A stretch of DNA of 13,874 nucleotides from Flavobacteriaceae bacterium (GTDB taxonomy: Bacteria > Bacteroidota > Bacteroidia > Flavobacteriales > Flavobacteriaceae), in NCBI GenBank assembly GCA_013001365.1, contig JABDMQ010000039.1:1-13874 (forward strand), given 5' to 3'. Below are positions 1 through 6,524 of the stretch, one piece after another; the stretch's first letter is position 1, and the number at the start of each line of letters is the position of its first letter. A program made the translations under genes and the position numbers. The notes under the pieces were generated by a model. That model had not been told where the DNA came from and ran no database searches. It saw nothing but the letters and a program-made list of their open reading frames with translations.

Positions 1-60
1 GTGTTAAGTTTAGGTTTAACATTACTTCAAGAGTTACTAGCTCTTAATTTTGGGGATTAA
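1..60 (+). CDS. C-terminal end of an unidentified protein (5' end outside window)
   Basis: Reading frame 1 is open from the window edge to a TAA at 58-60 and gives 19 residues ending LALNFGD. The other two plus-strand frames close within the first 47 bases. A strong intrinsic terminator begins at the stop codon, which supports this being a real gene end. The fragment is mostly hydrophobic. It could be the tail of another menaquinone gene such as the membrane prenyltransferase menA, since UPF0173 hydrolases often sit beside men genes in this phylum, but 19 residues cannot show this. Confidence 0.5.
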   Translation: MLSLGLTLLQELLALNFGD

Positions 61-90
61 AAACTCGGACATATCCTGTCCGAGTTTTTT
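59..90 (+). terminator. Rho-independent terminator
   Basis: A perfect 13-bp stem (59-71 pairing with 77-89; core ACTCGGACA/TGTCCGAGT) with a 5-nt loop TATCC runs directly into six T residues at 85-90. It starts on the last bases of the stop codon of the upstream fragment. The stem is A-rich on its left side, so it could also work in the reverse direction, although no minus-strand gene ends here. Confidence 0.9.
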
Positions 91-128
91 GCTTAAATTA
101 GTAAGAGTTAATTCAATCCATTTTAAAG

Positions 129-806
129 ATGAAAATTACATTTTATGGCCATGCTTGCATTGGTCTTAAGGTTGAGGATGTTCATGTACTTATCGACCCT
201 TTTATTTCCGGTAATGGCAAGGCCGCTCATATTAATATCGACGAGATCCCAGCTGATTACATATTGATAACACATGCACATCAAGATCATATTCTTGACG
301 TCGAACGAATTGCTAAAAGGACTAAAGCTATCCTAGTTTCGAATTACGAGATCATTACGCACTACGAGAAACTAGGCTTGGAAGGTCATCCAATGAATCA
401 CGGGGGAACTTGGAATTTCGATTTTGGTAAGCTCAAATATGTTAATGCCATTCATACATCCTCTTTTCCGGATGGGAGTTACGGTGGGCAGCCTGGTGGC
501 TTCGTTATAGAAGGCGAACATAAGACCATTTATGTTGCGGGAGACACTGCATTGACAATGGACATGAAACTAATCCCAGCACAATACGACCTAGACTTGG
601 CTATTCTCCCAATTGGAGATAATTTCACAATGGGTGTGGATGATGCTATTATTGCAAGCAAATTCATAGAATGCGATAAATTATTGGGCTATCATTATGA
701 CACCTTCGGTTATATCGAGATCGATCATGAAGAAGCGAAACGAAAATTCTTCGAGAAAGATAAAGACTTGATGCTACTCGAGATTGGTAATAGCATTGAG
801 TTATAG
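129..806 (+). CDS. UPF0173-type metal-dependent hydrolase (MBL fold)
   Basis: A 225-residue single-domain protein with the metallo-beta-lactamase signature HAHQDH at residues 49-54 (HxHxDH, dinuclear metal site). Further probable ligands are H109, D139 in VAGDT and H189 in GYHYDTF; an N-terminal YGHAC (6-10) is typical of the UPF0173/YtkL group. The length fits the family, and with no signal peptide it should be cytoplasmic. The physiological substrate of UPF0173 proteins is not established. Members in Bacteroidota are often found near menaquinone genes, and menC and menE lie about 5 kb downstream here. The start ATG is 38 nt after the terminator T-run, and no convincing promoter is visible in that gap. 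The family call is firm, the function is not. Confidence 0.93.
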   Translation: MKITFYGHACIGLKVEDVHVLIDPFISGNGKAAHINIDEIPADYILITHAHQDHILDVERIAKRTKAILVSNYEIITHYEKLGLEGHPMNHGGTWNFDFGKLKYVNAIHTSSFPDGSYGGQPGGFVIEGEHKTIYVAGDTALTMDMKLIPAQYDLDLAILPIGDNFTMGVDDAIIASKFIECDKLLGYHYDTFGYIEIDHEEAKRKFFEKDKDLMLLEIGNSIEL

Positions 807-844
807 GAACAATACCGAAAATTATCTTAATCGTTTGATCTGAT

Positions 845-1978
845 TTGAAACAATTATTTACCCTATTAGCTTTTCTTTTAATTCCTTTTGTATTAGTTGG
901 GCAGCTAGATACAATCGGATCCAAGCTTTCATTTAATGCTGATTTTCGTTTTAGGGTTGAGCAGGATTGGGATTCAAGAAAATCCGATGGTACTTATAGA
1001 GATGACAGAACTAGATTTCGTTATCGTGCAAGAGCAGGAATTACATATCAGGATAATTGGTATGAAGTTGGATTAAGGCTCAGAACCGGGGATCAGAGGA
1101 AACAACAAGACCCGCAACTGACCTTAGGTGATGGATTCGAAGAATTTGGGACATTACCAATTGGATTCGAGAAGGCCTACTTCCAAGCGCATTGGACAAG
1201 TTTTTTCTTCTGGTTAGGAAAGAACGACTCCCCCTTCGAAAAAAGTAATGAATTATTTTGGAGCGATAATGTATATCCAGAAGGAATAGCAGTCGGTAAA
1301 GTAATTGATTTTGACTCCGGTTTTATTAATGCCTTAGATTTAAGAGCTGGTCATTTTATAATATCAACTTCGGGCAAGTCATTAAAAGATGATGCTTATT
1401 TTCAAGGGTATCAGCTTCTATCTTCATTCTTCAATAGCAAAATAGAAGTTTTCCCGGCGCTTTATTTCTTTAACGATATTCCAAATATTCCGGACGGTGG
1501 TGCAACATTTGTTTTCGATTATTCAATCTTACATATCGGGACCAGACTCAATTTACTTAAAAGAGATAAATTGAAAGTGGAATTCGACTTTTATGAAAAT
1601 TTAGAAGACTATTCACAAAACGATTCTATTCCCAATAACCTTAAAGAAGAAAAATCAGGAATGGTCATTGCCTTGAAATACGGTAACTTAAGAATGACGA
1701 AAGACTGGCAGTTCACGGCAACTTATTCTCAGTTGCAACAATATTCTGCAGTGGACTTCCTAGCACAGAACGATTGGGCGCGGTGGGATTATTCATCGTT
1801 TGATTCTCCTGACGGAAGATTGACTAATTATAAGGGTGTAGAGCTTGCGGTAGGATACAAGGTTGATGAAAGGATGATCCTGAAAGCAAAATGCTATTTC
1901 GTTGAACAACTAATTCCTTATGGCATTGCGAAGGAAACGGGTAGTAGGATTCGATTTGACATTGACTATAAATTCTGA
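845..1978 (+). CDS. Outer-membrane beta-barrel porin-like protein
   Basis: A 377-residue exported protein. The start is TTG: an in-frame TGA at 836-838 excludes anything further upstream, and the first codons after TTG encode a textbook signal peptide (MKQLFTLLAFLLIPFVLVG, cleavage near residue 19-20). The mature part alternates short amphipathic strands rich in aromatic and charged residues with turns (for example RFRYRARAGITY around 50-65 and DWQFTATYSQL around 290). It ends in IDYKF, a C-terminal aromatic like the beta-signal read by the BAM complex. It resembles the alginate-export/putative-porin type of barrels, but no substrate can be assigned. It lies 38 nt after the hydrolase gene and could be cotranscribed with it. 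The gap 1979-2077 to the convergent CBS gene holds no clear terminator. Confidence 0.75.
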   Translation: MKQLFTLLAFLLIPFVLVGQLDTIGSKLSFNADFRFRVEQDWDSRKSDGTYRDDRTRFRYRARAGITYQDNWYEVGLRLRTGDQRKQQDPQLTLGDGFEEFGTLPIGFEKAYFQAHWTSFFFWLGKNDSPFEKSNELFWSDNVYPEGIAVGKVIDFDSGFINALDLRAGHFIISTSGKSLKDDAYFQGYQLLSSFFNSKIEVFPALYFFNDIPNIPDGGATFVFDYSILHIGTRLNLLKRDKLKVEFDFYENLEDYSQNDSIPNNLKEEKSGMVIALKYGNLRMTKDWQFTATYSQLQQYSAVDFLAQNDWARWDYSSFDSPDGRLTNYKGVELAVGYKVDERMILKAKCYFVEQLIPYGIAKETGSRIRFDIDYKF

Positions 1979-2077
1979 GTAATTGAATCTGTAAAAAGGT
2001 CACAGAATCCATTAACAATACAATTTTTCATTTAATTTTAATTAAAAATCACTAAAGGGAATTAGTTTGCGATAAGG

Positions 2078-2479
2078 CTACTGATCAATAAAGAATCGTA
2101 TAACGTCAGCTGTAGAAACTATGCCAACAATCCTATCGTCTTCAACAATTGGAATGGCATGGTAATCTCCTTTGGACAGAACACGTGCAACCTCCTCGAT
2201 CGTAACATCCGAATTCATGGTATAAGGATGAGTTGTCATTATGTCCTTCACAGAAAGCGTACTATAGATGGCATTGTTGTCGTCAAGACCAGCACCATTG
2301 ATCTTGTACATAAAATCGACCAAACTGATCATGCCAACTAATTTCCCGTTTTCGGTCACTGGGATATGGTGATGAAAATCTTTCTTCTCATAAATGTGCT
2401 TGACATCTAATATTTTTTGTCCAGGAGAAACGCTTACAACGTTCTTAGTCATTATTGTGGAAATTGGTGCTGATTTCAT
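2078..2479 (-). CDS. Two-CBS-domain (CBS pair) protein
   Basis: A 133-residue cytoplasmic protein made almost entirely of two CBS repeats. The first is residues ~3-62 (HHHIPVTENGKLVGMISLVD) and the second ~76-131 (YHAIPIVEDDRIVGIVSTAD). Each opens with the usual SxIMT/VKDIMT lead-in (I9-M10-T11 and I80-M81-T82). CBS pairs typically bind adenine nucleotides and sense energy state. There is no fused effector domain, so it would act as a stand-alone sensor with an unknown partner. It diverges from the phasin-like/UbiB pair across a 141-nt region with a palindromic operator candidate, so its expression may be coupled to theirs. The domain assignment is clear, the role is inferred. Confidence 0.92.
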   Translation of the reverse strand: MKSAPISTIMTKNVVSVSPGQKILDVKHIYEKKDFHHHIPVTENGKLVGMISLVDFMYKINGAGLDDNNAIYSTLSVKDIMTTHPYTMNSDVTIEEVARVLSKGDYHAIPIVEDDRIVGIVSTADVIRFFIDQ

Positions 2480-2517
2480 ATGTTGCTTGTTAAGGGATTT
2501 TCCAATTGATACATAAT

Positions 2518-2525
2518 CAAAATAA
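2518..2525 (-). promoter_or_regulatory. Candidate -7 box for the CBS gene
   Basis: Read on the minus strand this is TTATTTTG, one mismatch from the Bacteroidota -7 consensus TAnnTTTG. Its upstream edge is 29.5 bp from the centre of the palindrome at 2546-2563, the same distance as the plus-strand box at 2584. That would put the palindrome at about -41.5. The predicted leader to the CBS start is roughly 35 nt. This is inference from sequence and spacing only. Confidence 0.4.
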
Positions 2526-2545
2526 GGTCAAATCTCTCTTGTGAC

Positions 2546-2563
2546 AAATGATTTAAATCATAT
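2546..2563. promoter_or_regulatory. Palindromic operator candidate, Crp/Fnr-like
   Basis: The sequence is AAATGAT-TTAA-ATCATAT; its central 14 bp (2548-2561) are a perfect palindrome. The TGAT-N4-ATCA core matches the half-site geometry of Fnr-type regulators (TTGAT-N4-ATCAA). It lies between divergent genes and has a near-identical partner at 5415-5432. Both flanking -7-like boxes are 29.5 bp from its centre, which fits one dimer activating in both directions from about -41.5. The regulator is not in this window, and identity as a Crp/Fnr site is inferred. Confidence 0.55.
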
Positions 2564-2583
2564 TTAGGAAGAACATTTAGTGA

Positions 2584-2591
2584 TATGTTTG
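2584..2591 (+). promoter_or_regulatory. Candidate -7 box for phasin-like/ubiB operon
   Basis: TATGTTTG is an exact match to the TAnnTTTG -7 element of Bacteroidota. Its first base is 29.5 bp from the palindrome centre at 2554.5. It overlaps the in-frame ATG at 2585, so if it is a real promoter, transcription starts near 2596 and the gene must start at the later ATG, 2621. No clean -33 TTG is present at the right distance, as expected for an activator-dependent promoter. Confidence 0.5.
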
Positions 2592-2620
2592 TAAATAGTA
2601 TAAGCGCAAATCATTCGATC

Positions 2621-2995
2621 ATGAAAACCAAGACATTAATTGAACTAATTACCTTATCGTCCAGCATCTATTATCTGGCAAAGGATACCCATTTATTGGA
2701 TAGAATCAGTGAATTGACCGAAAAAGGCAAAGAAGGCATTAATAAAGTTGCCTCCGAGTCTAGTATAGACGAAAATGGCAATGAGAGGGAGCTTATAGAT
2801 AAGATCATTCAAAAAACCGCTCAAGCCAAGGAAGAATTGGAGCAGAAAATTGAAGAATTAGTGGTAAAGTTCTACAAGAAGATCAATGTGGCTCATTTAG
2901 ATGAAATAAATGCGCTTAATGAACAACTTGAGAAATCTGATATGAAGATTGCCCTATTAGAAGCTCGCCTCAACAAATTGGAAAGAAAAGAGTAA
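2621..2995 (+). CDS. Phasin-like coiled-coil protein (COG3937-like)
   Basis: A 124-residue protein when started at ATG 2621. An upstream in-frame ATG at 2585 would add 12 unremarkable residues, but it overlaps a -7 promoter box, and MKTKTLIELITL is the more typical beginning. A short hydrophobic amphipathic helix (~5-20) is followed by a charged helix-turn-helix and a C-terminal coiled coil (KEELEQKIEELV and NEQLEKSDMKIALLEARLNKLE) with a leucine/isoleucine heptad pattern. This layout resembles the small proteins called polyhydroxyalkanoate synthesis regulator phasin, but no polymer-synthesis gene is nearby. It ends 1 nt before the UbiB kinase start, so the two are surely cotranscribed, and a helper or membrane-anchoring role for the kinase is a reasonable inference. 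The family call is moderate. Confidence 0.8.
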   Translation: MKTKTLIELITLSSSIYYLAKDTHLLDRISELTEKGKEGINKVASESSIDENGNERELIDKIIQKTAQAKEELEQKIEELVVKFYKKINVAHLDEINALNEQLEKSDMKIALLEARLNKLERKE

Positions 2996-2996
2996 C

Positions 2997-4703
2997 ATGG
3001 GTCTACTCACAGGAATACGAAAAAAGGTCAAGTCTGTTTCACGTTATAACCAGATATTGAAGGTTTTACTGAAATATGGATTTGAAGATCTTGTATACTA
3101 CCTCGAGGAGAAAAAAAGATATCAGTTCTTACAACAATTCGTTCCTAAGGCCAGGAAGTTGCATGCCATGGAATATAGCAAGTGGGCCAAAATGCGATTG
3201 GTATGTGAAGAGTTAGGTCCTACATTTGTAAAGTTTGGGCAGATATTGAGTAATCGACCAGACCTTATTCCCTTTGATCTGGTATTCGAATTGGAAAAAT
3301 TACAAGATAATGTTCCTCCAATGCCGGTTGAAATGGCCAAGGAAGTGGTTGAAACTGAACTGAAAGATGATGTTGAAAAATTGTTTGCGTGGTTCGAACC
3401 AGAGCCATTTGCTTCAGCATCCATGGCCCAAGTTCATAAGGTTACGCTTCATTCTGGTAAACGCGTTGCCCTGAAAGTCCAAAGGCAAGGCATTCAAGAT
3501 ATCATTCTAGAAGATATCAAGGTGATGTACAGTATTGCCGATATCTTGGAAAAACGGATTCCTTCTCTCAAGAGTTTTGATCCAATTGGTTTAGTAAAGA
3601 ATTTTGAGGAATCGATTCTAAAAGAATTGGATTTCATTAATGAGTCAATTAATGTACAACGATTTTATAATAATATCAAGCAAGACGATTCTGTAGAACA
3701 ATTTGCCAACGCCCCAAGGATATATCCTGAGTATACCACCAACAAGATATTGGCGATGGAGTTCATGCCAGGTATCAAGATCAACTCTTTAAAGGAAATT
3801 GAAGAAAAAGGATTTGATAAGAAAGTCTTGGCTAGGAGGTTGGCCATAAGTTACTTCAAGCAGATATTCGAATACGGTTTCTTTCATGCGGATCCACACC
3901 CAGGAAATTTATTGGTTCAGGCCAATGGGCATATTTGCTATTTGGATTTTGGAATGATGGGGAGCATACTGCCCAGGGACATAGAGATATTTGGTCGCTT
4001 GTTCTTGGCGATTACGCGCAAAGACGTCAATAAGATAATTAGGGCATTGCAGCAATTATCAAATAATATGACCATAGAGAACATGCGGGACCTTGAATTC
4101 GATATCAATGAATTCGTTGAGAAATATTATATACGCTCAGTTCATGAAAACGAAATGAGTACTATCCTCCTCGAACTTAAGGACATAATCATTGCACATG
4201 GTTTAATAGTACCTACGCATTTTTATTTATTTGCACGATCACTGGTCACGGTAGAAGGGGTCATAGAAAAACTGGATCCAGAATTGGATCAGTTCGCAAT
4301 TGTCAAACCCTATTTAATAAAAAGTGTTTCGAGAACCTACAATCCGATTAAGATGGGTGAGAAGGCACTTAATTCTATGTACGAACTAGGTAATTATATG
4401 GAAGAACTTCCACGTGACTTGAAAAATGCCATAAGGAAGATCAATAGTGGTATGGTAAAAGTAGATCTGACCCATCAAGGAATCGACCCAATGGTTCACA
4501 CCATAAACCGTGTCACCAAACAATTGGTTAGTGCATTTGTAATGGTAGCCTTGATCGTTGGCGCAACCCTATTCATTATATTCGAGATACAACCATTATG
4601 GAAAGGATTTTCTGTAATAGGTATCATTGCGATAATTCTTGCAGCGATGCTTGCTTTCGGCATGTTAAGGGATATCCGGAAAGGTGATCATGATAATTGG
4701 TAA
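2997..4703 (+). CDS. ABC1/UbiB-family atypical protein kinase-like protein
   Basis: A 568-residue protein with all the hallmarks of the UbiB/COQ8 (AarF) family. These are the KxGQ motif KFGQ at 79-82, the alanine-rich nucleotide loop with S142, Q145, V146 and H147 (SMAQVH), the lysine K160 in ALKVQ, the ExD motif at E210/D212, HADPHPGN at 297-304 (catalytic-loop D299 and N304) and DFG at 317-319. Two C-terminal membrane helices (~510-529 and 538-557) place it at the inner membrane. Family members support quinone biosynthesis or lipid distribution, with ATPase activity shown for COQ8. This organism makes menaquinone (menC/menE downstream), so the relevant quinone or lipid is probably menaquinone-related, but that is inference. 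It is preceded by the phasin-like gene at 1 nt and followed by a strong terminator. Confidence 0.95.
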   Translation: MGLLTGIRKKVKSVSRYNQILKVLLKYGFEDLVYYLEEKKRYQFLQQFVPKARKLHAMEYSKWAKMRLVCEELGPTFVKFGQILSNRPDLIPFDLVFELEKLQDNVPPMPVEMAKEVVETELKDDVEKLFAWFEPEPFASASMAQVHKVTLHSGKRVALKVQRQGIQDIILEDIKVMYSIADILEKRIPSLKSFDPIGLVKNFEESILKELDFINESINVQRFYNNIKQDDSVEQFANAPRIYPEYTTNKILAMEFMPGIKINSLKEIEEKGFDKKVLARRLAISYFKQIFEYGFFHADPHPGNLLVQANGHICYLDFGMMGSILPRDIEIFGRLFLAITRKDVNKIIRALQQLSNNMTIENMRDLEFDINEFVEKYYIRSVHENEMSTILLELKDIIIAHGLIVPTHFYLFARSLVTVEGVIEKLDPELDQFAIVKPYLIKSVSRTYNPIKMGEKALNSMYELGNYMEELPRDLKNAIRKINSGMVKVDLTHQGIDPMVHTINRVTKQLVSAFVMVALIVGATLFIIFEIQPLWKGFSVIGIIAIILAAMLAFGMLRDIRKGDHDNW

Positions 4704-4708
4704 TAATA

Positions 4709-4744
4709 AAAAAAGGCACATTGATTTTTCAATGTGCCTTTTTT
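4709..4744. terminator. Bidirectional Rho-independent terminator
   Basis: A perfect 16-bp stem (4709-4724 pairing with 4729-4744; core GGCACATTGA/TCAATGTGCC) with a TTTT loop. It is flanked by an A-run on the left and a T-run on the right, so a U-tract is produced in both directions. It sits between two convergent genes: the UbiB kinase ending at 4703 and the coiled-coil gene ending at 4759. Confidence 0.95.
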
Positions 4745-4758
4745 CATTCTACGTCTGA

Positions 4759-5361
4759 TTAAGCCTTCTTGAATGCATTCTTTAAATGACTGAATGCTTC
4801 AGAAACTTCAGATTGAAAATGTTCGAACTGCGTTGGCTCTTCTTTTTTCGAATACTTTGATTTAAAATCTTCAATGAATTGATTGAATTCACTTTTTCCT
4901 TTCTCAAAAGATGATTTAACGCTTTCTTTGCGATCCTCATATTCGCTTTCAAGAATTTCCAACTGCACCTTGAACATATCGATCTCGATCAGAACGTAAG
5001 AATAGATACGATTAAGGGTTTCATTTGTCTTGATTTTCACTTCAAGTTCATGCAGCGCTGCAAGCAACTTTGTCTTCTGTTCATTGAACATCTCCGTTGT
5101 TTCAGCTTTTCCTAAGTTGAGTTGAACACGAAGTTCGTCTATTTTGGCATGAACTTCATCAACCTTCTCCCTGCCTTCTTCGTATTTCATTTTGCTATCA
5201 TGCACGAAGGTGTTGAATTTCTGCTTTACGTCTTCAAATTTGTCCCGTGCCTCTGCTTTTCCTAAAGCTGCCTGTACCTGCACTTCTTCAATCTCAACGG
5301 CTGCTTTTCTTAAAGCGTCGACAACTTTGTCCAGTATTTTCTTGTTTTCAGTTGCTTCCAT
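4759..5361 (-). CDS. Coiled-coil protein with three ~50-residue repeats
   Basis: A 200-residue, highly charged, helix-only protein with no signal peptide or membrane segment. I do not recognise a named family. Three internal repeats are visible, starting EIEEVQVQ (23-30), KIDELRVQ (73-80) and EIDMFKVQ (126-133), at spacings of 50 and 53 residues. The first two continue with LGKAE (33-37 and 83-87) followed by an aromatic and charged helix; the third is more diverged. The pattern suggests repeated helical hairpins, as in apolipoprotein-like or phasin-like surface-coating proteins. It converges on the UbiB gene and diverges from menC, with a palindrome and a -7-like box upstream shared in type with the CBS/phasin region. 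A stress or storage-related structural role is possible but unproven. Confidence 0.85.
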   Translation of the reverse strand: MEATENKKILDKVVDALRKAAVEIEEVQVQAALGKAEARDKFEDVKQKFNTFVHDSKMKYEEGREKVDEVHAKIDELRVQLNLGKAETTEMFNEQKTKLLAALHELEVKIKTNETLNRIYSYVLIEIDMFKVQLEILESEYEDRKESVKSSFEKGKSEFNQFIEDFKSKYSKKEEPTQFEHFQSEVSEAFSHLKNAFKKA

Positions 5362-5386
5362 GAATCATTAGGTTTTCGATTTCTAA

Positions 5387-5394
5387 CAAATATC
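5387..5394 (-). promoter_or_regulatory. Candidate -7 box for the three-repeat coiled-coil gene
   Basis: The minus strand reads GATATTTG, one mismatch from TAnnTTTG. Its upstream edge lies 29.5 bp from the centre of the palindrome at 5415-5432, the same spacing as both boxes around the other palindrome. The predicted leader to the gene start is about 22 nt. The call rests on spacing and similarity only. Confidence 0.42.
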
Positions 5395-5414
5395 TGAACA
5401 AACAATAACTATTG

Positions 5415-5432
5415 AAATGATAAATATCATTT
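5415..5432. promoter_or_regulatory. Palindromic operator candidate, second copy
   Basis: AAATGAT-AAAT-ATCATTT is a perfect 7+7-bp inverted repeat with a 4-bp spacer. It is the same half-site as at 2546-2563, with a single difference in the outer right arm. It lies between the divergent coiled-coil gene (minus) and menC operon (plus). Its centre is 66.5 nt upstream of the preferred menC start, exactly as the other copy is 66.5 nt upstream of the preferred phasin-like start. The TGAT-N4-ATCA core suggests a Crp/Fnr-family dimer. Confidence 0.55.
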
Positions 5433-5473
5433 TTCACTTACCACTTCATGACCTTACAGATGGAATTATTACT

Positions 5474-5481
5474 TATTTTTG
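5474..5481 (+). promoter_or_regulatory. Candidate -7 box for the menC operon
   Basis: TATTTTTG is an exact match to TAnnTTTG, 8 nt upstream of the preferred menC ATG at 5490. Its start is 50.5 bp from the palindrome centre, 21 bp (two helical turns) further than the other boxes. That would put the palindrome near -62, a class I activator position. The leader would be only about 4 nt, which is unusually short and lowers confidence. Confidence 0.33.
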
Positions 5482-5489
5482 AGAACGAC

Positions 5490-6524
5490 ATGAAAGCATC
5501 TTTCCGTGAATATATACTTGAATTCAAACGTCCAAGTGGCACTTCCAGGGGTGTTTTGAAAACCAAGGATACGTGGTTCATCATTATTGAAGAAGGTAAT
5601 AAAATAGGCATTGGTGAGTGTGGTATGTTCAGAGGTCTGAGTATAGATGATAGGATGGATTACGAGGAAAAGTTATCATGGGCCTGCAATAATATTGAAC
5701 TCGGTCTCGATGCACTACTTGAGCATTTAAATGAGTTTCCAAGCATTCAATTTGGTTTGGAAATGGCCTTTAGGTCCTTTGAAAGTGAACATCGCTTTAT
5801 CTTGTGCCCTTCCTTATTTACTTCTGGTGAGGACAGCATCGAAATTAATGGATTGGTCTGGATGGGAGATAAAGAATTCATGAAATCCCAGATCAAGCAA
5901 AAGATCAAAAACGGTTTTAGATGTATTAAAATGAAAATTGGAGCAATAGATTTTTCAACTGAAATCGACCTTTTGAAATCCGTTCGGGATGAATTCAGTA
6001 AAGATGATATCGAACTTAGAGTAGATGCCAATGGAGCTTTTAATTATTCAGATGCAATTGAGAAATTAAAGCGATTGTCAGAATACGATTTGCATTCCAT
6101 CGAACAACCTATAAAGTCTGGTCAGTGGCAAGAGATGGCCTTGCTTTGTCAAGAATCTCCCTTAGCTATTGCATTGGATGAAGAATTGATAGGAATATTT
6201 TCGGAAGAGCAGAAAAAAGAACTTTTGGACACTATAAAACCACAATATATCATTTTGAAGCCCAGTTTAATAGGAGGTTTTAGGTCATCAGATCAATGGA
6301 TTGAAAAAGCCGAAAAGATTGATACAGGTTGGTGGATAACGAGTGCCTTGGAAAGCAATGTAGGATTGAATGCCATTGCGCAATATACTTATCTGAAGCA
6401 GAGTAATATACCACAAGGTCTTGGTACAGGAGGATTATTCACGAATAATTTCCAGTCTCCATTAATAGTAAAAAATGGTACATTGCATTATAATAATAAA
6501 ACCAATTGGAAATTTAATTTATGA
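5490..6524 (+). CDS. menC: o-Succinylbenzoate synthase
   Basis: A dehydratase of the enolase superfamily that converts SHCHC to o-succinylbenzoate in classical menaquinone synthesis; cytoplasmic. With the start at 5490 it has 344 residues. The beginning MKASFREYILEFKRPSGTSR matches how Bacteroidota MenC proteins usually begin; the open frame reaches further up to ATG 5448, adding 14 residues. Catalytic residues are visible in order: KMK (K147, K149; K149 is the likely acid-base lysine), metal ligands D179 (VDANGA), E205 (IEQP) and D230 (LDEE), and the second base K257 (ILKPS). The stop overlaps the next gene's ATG (ATGA at 6521-6524), so it is translationally coupled to the CPBP gene and then menE. 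The function is secure within this context. Confidence 0.95.
   Translation: MKASFREYILEFKRPSGTSRGVLKTKDTWFIIIEEGNKIGIGECGMFRGLSIDDRMDYEEKLSWACNNIELGLDALLEHLNEFPSIQFGLEMAFRSFESEHRFILCPSLFTSGEDSIEINGLVWMGDKEFMKSQIKQKIKNGFRCIKMKIGAIDFSTEIDLLKSVRDEFSKDDIELRVDANGAFNYSDAIEKLKRLSEYDLHSIEQPIKSGQWQEMALLCQESPLAIALDEELIGIFSEEQKKELLDTIKPQYIILKPSLIGGFRSSDQWIEKAEKIDTGWWITSALESNVGLNAIAQYTYLKQSNIPQGLGTGGLFTNNFQSPLIVKNGTLHYNNKTNWKFNL

Noticed and set aside
1988..2006. Short inverted repeat TCTGT/ACAGA downstream of the barrel gene
   Set aside because: Only 5 bp with a 9-nt loop and no T-run, so it does not qualify as a terminator.
2621..2995. A polyhydroxyalkanoate storage system
   Set aside because: Only one phasin-like protein is present, with no synthase, thiolase, reductase or depolymerase in the window.
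3122..3424. 100-codon minus-strand open frame inside the UbiB gene
   Set aside because: It lies antisense within conserved kinase motifs and its product is serine/asparagine-rich with no recognisable features, typical of a shadow frame.
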